NCBI GenBank assembly: GCA_002102825.1
Contig: DABJ01000029.1
Coordinates: 210,518 to 221,574, forward strand
Origin: Candidatus Gastranaerophilales bacterium HUM_12
GTDB taxonomy: Bacteria > Cyanobacteriota > Vampirovibrionia > Gastranaerophilales > Gastranaerophilaceae
DNA: 11,057 nt
Direction: 5' to 3'
Shown here: one piece after another, positions 7,583 to 11,057 of the stretch
How positions within the stretch are numbered: the stretch's first letter is position 1
Layout of the letters: the number at the start of each line of letters is the position of its first letter
The notes under the pieces: generated by a model
Databases searched by the model: none
What the model saw: only the letters and a program-made list of their open reading frames with translations
What the model was told of the DNA's origin: nothing
Translations under genes and position numbers: made by a program

Positions 7583-7798
7583 CTACTTTTGCAAATCAAT
7601 AAACTCCAACTTATAATCCAAAATCTTTGCAATAAATTGTGCCTCTTTTAATGAAAGACTTTCACGATTCAATTTGCCTAACAAACTATTATATGAATAA
7701 TTTTCTTCGGTCAATTCACTCAATCTAATCGCTAAATTTTTGAGAGTTGTACCCCGAGAAACAGCTAACATTTTAATTTTTGCTTTAATAGTGTTCAT
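7583..7798 (-). CDS. Small helix-turn-helix (XRE/Cro-like) protein
   Basis: 71 residues, no signal peptide. The pattern is five short helices of a Cro/C1-type fold: 3-15, TLKNLAIRLSEL (18-29), NYSYNSLLGKLN (33-44, likely recognition helix), SLKEAQFIAKIL (49-60) and a short end strand, KLEFIDL (63-69). This suggests a DNA-binding regulator with no effector domain. It is transcribed divergently from the prepilin-like gene, and the shared 176-bp region contains a 10-bp dyad, so it may regulate itself and its neighbour (inference). No ribosome site precedes the ATG; TATAAT at 7808-7813 would give a 5' leader of only 2-3 nt. An antitoxin role is not supported because no toxin gene is adjacent. Confidence 0.75.
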   Translation of the reverse strand: MNTIKAKIKMLAVSRGTTLKNLAIRLSELTEENYSYNSLLGKLNRESLSLKEAQFIAKILDYKLEFIDLQK

Positions 7799-7807
7799 AA
7801 CAGAACA

Positions 7808-7813
7808 ATTATA
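7808..7813 (-). promoter_or_regulatory. -10 box of the HTH gene
   Basis: Perfect TATAAT on the minus strand, ending 9 nt before the ATG. The predicted transcription start is 2-3 nt upstream of the start codon. The -35 is poor; its expected place (about 7831-7836) overlaps the rightward promoter, so the two promoters may compete. Confidence 0.45.
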
Positions 7814-7820
7814 TATATTA

Positions 7821-7849
7821 TTGACTTTTAATATAAAATTACTTATTAT
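7821..7849 (+). promoter_or_regulatory. Promoter for the prepilin-like gene
   Basis: TTGACT (7821-7826), 17-bp spacer, TATTAT (7844-7849): five of six matches to consensus in each hexamer with ideal spacing. Transcription would start near 7856, giving a leader of about 118 nt before the ATG at 7975. Confidence 0.6.
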
Positions 7850-7857
7850 TATATTCG

Positions 7858-7895
7858 TATTTGAATATTATTAATTGTATTCAAATATTTTTTTT
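7858..7895 (+). promoter_or_regulatory. 10-bp dyad followed by a T-run, at the predicted transcription start
   Basis: TATTTGAATA (7858-7867) and its exact reverse complement TATTCAAATA (7878-7887) flank a 10-nt loop, followed by eight T (7888-7895). The symmetry and position suggest an operator, perhaps for the divergent HTH protein, or a 5'-end RNA hairpin. With only two G-C pairs it would be a weak terminator or attenuator. Confidence 0.5.
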
Positions 7896-7974
7896 ATCTT
7901 ATTTAGTTTATAAGAAAATTCTGAAACGAGTTTGAAATGATAATAAATAACAAAACAAAGAAAGAGGCACAAAT

Positions 7975-8676
7975 ATGAAACGTCACAGACTATTCACTTC
8001 TCACCATTCACTATTCACTCGCAAGTCTGCATTTACGCTTGCGGAGATATTAATCACCCTCGGAATCATCGGAATCGTTGCAGCAATGACAATACCAACA
8101 CTTATGACAAAATATGCAAAACAAAGAACCGAAACTCAATTAAAATCATTCTATTCAAGAATAAATCAAACTCTAAAAATGTCTGCGGCTGAAAACGGTG
8201 ATATTGATGGCTTAATTGAACGAAAAGCTTATTCTTATGATGAACAAGTTGAATTTTTAAAGCAATATATCTTCCCTTATATGAAACATTTAGGCTATGA
8301 AGATTGTACTATTTCTCAAACCGCAGTATGCATTACTCTTATTGATGGTGGTTTAATGCGGTTCTCTATTGATAATAATGGAGGGGATATTGATTATTGG
8401 ACTGATGCAAAAAAGTTTAGCGATGGTCAACAATCAAAAAATATTAATAAACCAAGATATTATTTTTCATTTCAATTTGCAAAGTATAAAAATTCCTCTG
8501 ATAAGGTGGTACAATCTGCAGACTTTGTCGAACCGTATGTATTTATGTGGGACGGTACAAAAGAAGGATTAAAAAAGGATACGTGGGCATGTGTTAAGGG
8601 TTGTACAAATTGTGGTTATTGTACAAAAATGATTCAAATGAATGACTGGAAAATTCCAGATGACTACCCGTGGTAA
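7975..8676 (+). CDS. Type IV prepilin-like / type II secretion pseudopilin-like protein
   Basis: 233 residues. A basic leader (1-19) is followed by a class III prepilin signal: cleavage expected between Ala19 and Phe20, giving FTLAEILITLGIIGIVAAM, with the conserved Glu at mature position 5 (E24). The hydrophobic helix at 20-42 would anchor it in the inner membrane until assembly by a type IV pilus or type II secretion machine. Ala rather than Gly at -1 is unusual generally but seems common in this lineage. The periplasmic part has six cysteines (111, 119, 206, 210, 213, 216), the last four spaced C-x3-C-x2-C-x2-C, and ends WKIPDDYPW. Disulphides are more likely than a metal site outside the cytoplasm. 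AAAGAGG precedes the ATG. No assembly genes are adjacent, so this is an isolated minor pilin-like gene. The exact role and partner machine are unknown. Confidence 0.88.
   Translation: MKRHRLFTSHHSLFTRKSAFTLAEILITLGIIGIVAAMTIPTLMTKYAKQRTETQLKSFYSRINQTLKMSAAENGDIDGLIERKAYSYDEQVEFLKQYIFPYMKHLGYEDCTISQTAVCITLIDGGLMRFSIDNNGGDIDYWTDAKKFSDGQQSKNINKPRYYFSFQFAKYKNSSDKVVQSADFVEPYVFMWDGTKEGLKKDTWACVKGCTNCGYCTKMIQMNDWKIPDDYPW
7991..8018. repeat. Heptamer tandem repeat inside the prepilin leader
   Basis: Four consecutive 7-bp units: TATTCAC, TTCTCAC, CATTCAC, TATTCAC. The array encodes part of the leader (LFTSHHSLFT) that prepilin peptidase would remove. Because 7 is not a multiple of 3, gain or loss of one unit would shift the frame. 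Confidence 0.65.
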
Positions 8677-8678
8677 AC

Positions 8679-9032
8679 CTAAGCTTGAACGTCTAACTTC
8701 TTACCCTGATTTTTGTTTTTAAGAGCTTGAGCTTGCATTTTGATTTGCGATGCTTGATTTGCAACCTTATAATCTTGACCTGATGGGTCAGATGGAGCCA
8801 TTGCAGCACGAATTACAGTATTTGCATGGTCAATTGTTTGTTGTGGGTTTTTCTTATTCAAAGTTGGCATTTGAATTGGAACATGACCAGATACAGGAAT
8901 TCCCTCAGAATTTCTTTCAATAGAAATTGCACCGGCGAATTGTCCGCCTGCAGATTTATGGGCCATTTCATGAGCATAAATATGATTATAATTTCTATTG
9001 ATTAAATCTTGCTTTGCTAACGTATTTATCAT
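8679..9032 (-). CDS. Short SprA-related putative metalloprotease (HEXXH)
   Basis: 117 residues, no signal peptide. HEMAH (21-25) is a HEXXH zinc-protease motif followed by KSAGGQFAGA (26-35). Then come SGHVPI (48-53), NPQQTIDHANTVIRAAMAP (62-80), SDPSGQDYKVANQAS (81-95) and a basic tail. The order 'HE.AH...GG...G', 'G.V.I', 'NP..TI....vIRAA.AP..PS.QD..VA..A' matches the SprA-related family (known from epsilonproteobacteria and others as putative metalloproteases). Those proteins usually have a long, low-complexity N-terminal region; here only 20 residues precede the motif, so this is a minimal version. No third zinc ligand was identified, and activity is unproven. The start is supported by AGGAG 10 nt upstream and a strong promoter. 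Its stop is 2 bp from that of the convergent prepilin-like gene. Confidence 0.75.
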   Translation of the reverse strand: MINTLAKQDLINRNYNHIYAHEMAHKSAGGQFAGAISIERNSEGIPVSGHVPIQMPTLNKKNPQQTIDHANTVIRAAMAPSDPSGQDYKVANQASQIKMQAQALKNKNQGKKLDVQA

Positions 9033-9036
9033 ACCC

Positions 9037-9072
9037 TACACACTCCTGCTATGATTGTAACAGGAGCGTGTA
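9037..9072. promoter_or_regulatory. 12-bp operator-like dyad bracketing the -10 box
   Basis: TACACACTCCTG (9037-9048) and CAGGAGCGTGTA (9061-9072) are inverted repeats with one mismatch, separated by 12 bp that contain the -10 hexamer. Repeat centres are 24 bp apart, just over two helical turns, so a dimeric repressor could sit on one face and block the polymerase. The promoter-proximal arm also contains the AGGAG ribosome site, but the other arm lies upstream of the predicted start and would not be in the RNA, so DNA binding is the better reading. Confidence 0.65.
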
Positions 9073-9082
9073 AATTTGTCAA
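9054..9082 (-). promoter_or_regulatory. Strong promoter of the SprA-related gene
   Basis: On the minus strand: perfect TTGACA (9077-9082), exactly 17 bp, then TACAAT (9054-9059). The predicted start near 9047 leaves a leader of about 15 nt that begins with AGGAG. This is the best consensus promoter in the window. Confidence 0.75.
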
Positions 9083-9100
9083 TATGTTCTATTTCAAAGA

Positions 9101-10282
9101 TTAACTGAATAATTTATCCAATCTTTGAGTAGCTTCAATTGTATTTTCTCTACTACCAAAAGAAGTTAATCTAAAATAATGTTCGCCATTTTTACCAAAA
9201 CCTGACCCCGGAGTACCTACGACTTGAGCATTTTCTAACAAGTAGTCAAAGAATTCCCAAGAAGTCATATTGTTTGGACATTTTAACCAAATATATGGGG
9301 AGTGTTTTCCACCAATATGCCAAATATTATGTTTTATTAAGGTATCAGAAATAATCTTTGCATTTTCTTTGTAGTAATTAAGATTTTCTTGAATTTCTTT
9401 TTGTCCATCTGGTGTAAATACAGCTTCTGCACCTTTTTGAACAATATAAGGAACACCATTAAATTTAGTTGTTTGACGTCTTAGCCACATTTTATTTAAT
9501 GACATTTTATCAAAAACCAATGTTCTAGGAACAACTGTATAACCACATCTTGTACCGGTAAATCCTGCCATTTTTGAAAAAGAACAGAATTCTATTGCAC
9601 AAGTTTCTGCGCCCTCAATTTCATAAATACTTCTAGGAAGATTTTCATCTGTAATAAAACATTCATAAGCCGCATCAAAAAGAATAATAGAATTGTTTTC
9701 ATTAGCATAATCAACCCAAACTTTTAGTTGTTCTTTATTATAAACTGCACCGGTAGGATTGTTTGGAGAACAAATATATATAATATCAGCTTTAATAGAT
9801 TTGTCCGGCAATGGTAAGAAATTATTTTCTGCATTAGCATCAATATAAACAATTTTTCTTCCTGCCATTGTATTTGTATCAACATAAACGGGATAAACAG
9901 GATCTGGAACTAGAACAGTATTATCAACTGCAAACAAATCCAAAATATTACCCAAATCAGATTTTGCACCATCTGAAATAAATATTTCATCTAAATCTAA
10001 ATTAACATCATGTCCTTGATAATATTTTTGAATACTGGATTTTAAAAAGTCATAACCTTGTTCCGGACCATATCCGTGAAATGTTTCCTTAACACCCATT
10101 TCTTCAGAAGCTGATTTTAAAGCTTTAACAACAACTTTACATAAAGGTAAAGTAACATCACCAATACCAAGTTTAATAACTTTTTTCTCCGGATTTTTAC
10201 TTGAAAATTCACTAACTTTTTTAGCTACTGTAGAAAACAAATAGCTATCTGCAATATTTTGATAATTTTTATTTACGTTCAT
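9101..10282 (-). CDS. dapL: LL-diaminopimelate aminotransferase
   Basis: PLP enzyme of fold type I that converts tetrahydrodipicolinate directly to LL-diaminopimelate with glutamate as amino donor, bypassing the succinylase or acetylase steps. It supplies meso-DAP for peptidoglycan and lysine. 393 residues is close to the ~410 typical length. Seen: GDVTLPL (41-47), FHGYGPEQGYDFLK (68-81), SDGAKSDLGN (103-112), PDPVYPVYVDTN (126-137), SPNNPTGA (172-179), SFSKMAGFTGTRCGY (234-248) with the PLP lysine K237, and YFRLTSFG (369-376) with the carboxylate-binding Arg371. The GYG..G, SDGAKSD and SFSK..GFTG.R motifs distinguish DapL from general class I aminotransferases. GGAG lies 9 nt before the ATG. 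DapL occurs in Cyanobacteria, plants and Chlamydia, in line with the proposed host. Confidence 0.94.
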   Translation of the reverse strand: MNVNKNYQNIADSYLFSTVAKKVSEFSSKNPEKKVIKLGIGDVTLPLCKVVVKALKSASEEMGVKETFHGYGPEQGYDFLKSSIQKYYQGHDVNLDLDEIFISDGAKSDLGNILDLFAVDNTVLVPDPVYPVYVDTNTMAGRKIVYIDANAENNFLPLPDKSIKADIIYICSPNNPTGAVYNKEQLKVWVDYANENNSIILFDAAYECFITDENLPRSIYEIEGAETCAIEFCSFSKMAGFTGTRCGYTVVPRTLVFDKMSLNKMWLRRQTTKFNGVPYIVQKGAEAVFTPDGQKEIQENLNYYKENAKIISDTLIKHNIWHIGGKHSPYIWLKCPNNMTSWEFFDYLLENAQVVGTPGSGFGKNGEHYFRLTSFGSRENTIEATQRLDKLFS

Positions 10283-10317
10283 AAGTTCTCTCCGTATTTA
10301 CTTACTTTTATGGAAAG

Positions 10318-10326
10318 ATTATAACA
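10318..10326 (-). promoter_or_regulatory. dapL extended -10 promoter
   Basis: TGTTATAAT on the minus strand: a perfect TATAAT (10318-10323) with the TGn extension. It lies about 35 bp before the ATG. No good -35 is visible, as is usual for extended -10 promoters. Confidence 0.5.
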
Positions 10327-10441
10327 TAAAAGAAATATACAAAATTTGGAATATATTATTGAAAATTTTGCAATTGTTAAAATATATTTACTAAAGTTAA
10401 TATTTAGTCAAAAAATATTTTTTTTTTCACTTAAATCTGAT

Positions 10442-10474
10442 ATAGTCATGAAAAGACTATGAATGTAGTATAAT
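10442..10474 (+). promoter_or_regulatory. Promoter region of the kinase-like gene, with a small dyad in the -35 position
   Basis: Perfect TATAAT at 10469-10474, 21 bp before the ATG. Where a -35 box is expected there is instead an inverted repeat, ATAGTC (10442-10447) and GACTAT (10455-10460), with a 7-bp spacer. This could be an activator site replacing the -35. The rest of the 213-bp gap (10283-10495) is very AT-rich with nothing else recognisable. Confidence 0.4.
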
Positions 10475-10495
10475 AATTTTCGAAAAAGGATAGTA

Positions 10496-11057
10496 ATGGT
10501 AGAATACATACTGCACAATTCACATGCTACTGAACAAGCTGCAAAACACTCTAGAAAAATGTACGTTTCCACTCCATATAACAGAGTTCAGGCTGTTGAA
10601 GAGAAATTAAAAAAGATTTTTAATGATGAAATAAATTCTGATGGGTCGATTTTATTGAGTTATAAACCGGAAGTTATCTCTAAATTAGCAAGATTTTTAT
10701 CCGGACACGTTACTCGTTCCGCATCTATTGGGATTGCGGGGGAAACAGCAAGCGGGAAATCTACTGTTACATTAGATATTATAGAAACAATTAACTCTTT
10801 CGCGACTGAGTTTGAAATCAAAAATGCCATTACAAGAGTAAATACAGACGATTATTATTATGACCGTTCTGACATGGTAAAAGCTGCAGGAAGCTTTGCC
10901 GAATTTGCAAAACATTATGACCTTGATGTTCCTCATGCTCTTGAATTGGAATTAATGAGTAAACATATTAAAGAATTATTGTCTGGCAAATCTGTTTATT
11001 TACCAAAATATGACATGTCAGGTACAGCAAAAAGATTTGATAATTATACATTGGCGA
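10496..11057 (+). CDS. Uridine kinase-like P-loop kinase (3' end outside window)
   Basis: An open frame from the ATG at 10496 runs off the window after 187 codons with no stop. It has a Walker A loop, GIAGETASGKST (79-90), then VNTDDYYYDR (115-124) resembling the substrate-side 'DxFY' segment of uridine kinases, then HYDLDVPHALELELMSKHI (140-158) and SGKSVYLPKYDM (163-174), the counterpart of 'NFDHPDAFD..L..HL' and 'GK.V..P.YD'. These place it in the uridine kinase/phosphoribulokinase family. About 78 residues precede the P-loop, whereas classical Udk has about 10-15, so there is an extra N-terminal segment of unknown role. AAAGGA lies 5-6 nt before the ATG. It would phosphorylate uridine or a related sugar-hydroxyl substrate; specificity cannot be read from this fragment. 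Confidence 0.85.
   Translation, partial: MVEYILHNSHATEQAAKHSRKMYVSTPYNRVQAVEEKLKKIFNDEINSDGSILLSYKPEVISKLARFLSGHVTRSASIGIAGETASGKSTVTLDIIETINSFATEFEIKNAITRVNTDDYYYDRSDMVKAAGSFAEFAKHYDLDVPHALELELMSKHIKELLSGKSVYLPKYDMSGTAKRFDNYTLA

Noticed and set aside
7583..7798. Antitoxin of a toxin-antitoxin pair
   Set aside because: No small toxin-like gene is adjacent in the same orientation; the neighbours are rsmI and a divergent prepilin.
8369..8572. 67-codon frame inside the prepilin-like gene
   Set aside because: An alternative frame of a clear gene, without its own start signals.
10399..10427. AT-only hairpin (AATATTT/AAATATT) followed by ten T, between dapL and the kinase-like gene
   Set aside because: It lies upstream of both divergent genes, where no transcript should end, and the stem has no G-C pair. 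It is better read as an AT-rich upstream promoter tract.

Overview
The window is AT-rich and gene-dense. It looks like chromosomal DNA from a non-photosynthetic relative of Cyanobacteria (Vampirovibrionia/Melainabacteria, most likely a gut Gastranaerophilales). The clues are a diderm envelope set (bamA and skp), an LL-diaminopimelate aminotransferase (DapL route to lysine, shared with Cyanobacteria), a PPi-dependent phosphofructokinase suited to fermentation, and a prepilin-like protein with an 'AFTLAEILITLGIIGIV' start and '...WKIPDDYPW' end, a pattern I associate with this lineage. The taxonomy is inference from gene style; no rRNA gene or other marker is present.

Layout: positions 30-7798 hold seven leftward genes. 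In transcription order they are a small HTH protein, rsmI (16S rRNA ribose methyltransferase), bamA, an OmpH/Skp-type periplasmic chaperone, uridine phosphorylase, an unusual 493-residue protein, and PPi-phosphofructokinase. bamA and skp form a tight outer-membrane biogenesis pair with its own promoter. udp and the 493-residue gene are translationally coupled. A divergent promoter region (7799-7974) separates the HTH gene from a rightward secreted prepilin-like gene, which ends 2 bp from a convergent small HEXXH protein. Further right are leftward dapL and, after a 213-bp divergent region, the 5' part of a P-loop uridine kinase-like gene that runs off the window.

The most notable item is the gene at 1808-3289. 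Its C-terminal two thirds look like the cytoplasmic domain of FlhA/FHIPEP, the type III export gate protein. It has no transmembrane half. Instead it carries a DUF4177-like N-terminal domain and a coiled coil, and no flagellar or type III secretion gene is visible nearby. Other points of interest are a 12-bp dyad bracketing the -10 box of a consensus-like promoter (9037-9082), a palindrome built from 8-bp units between skp and udp (4064-4132), a heptamer tandem repeat inside the prepilin leader (7991-8018), a probable TTG start for bamA, and possible leaderless starts for rsmI and the HTH gene.

I saw no tRNA, rRNA, CRISPR array, insertion sequence or transposase. I found no convincing GC-rich intrinsic terminator.
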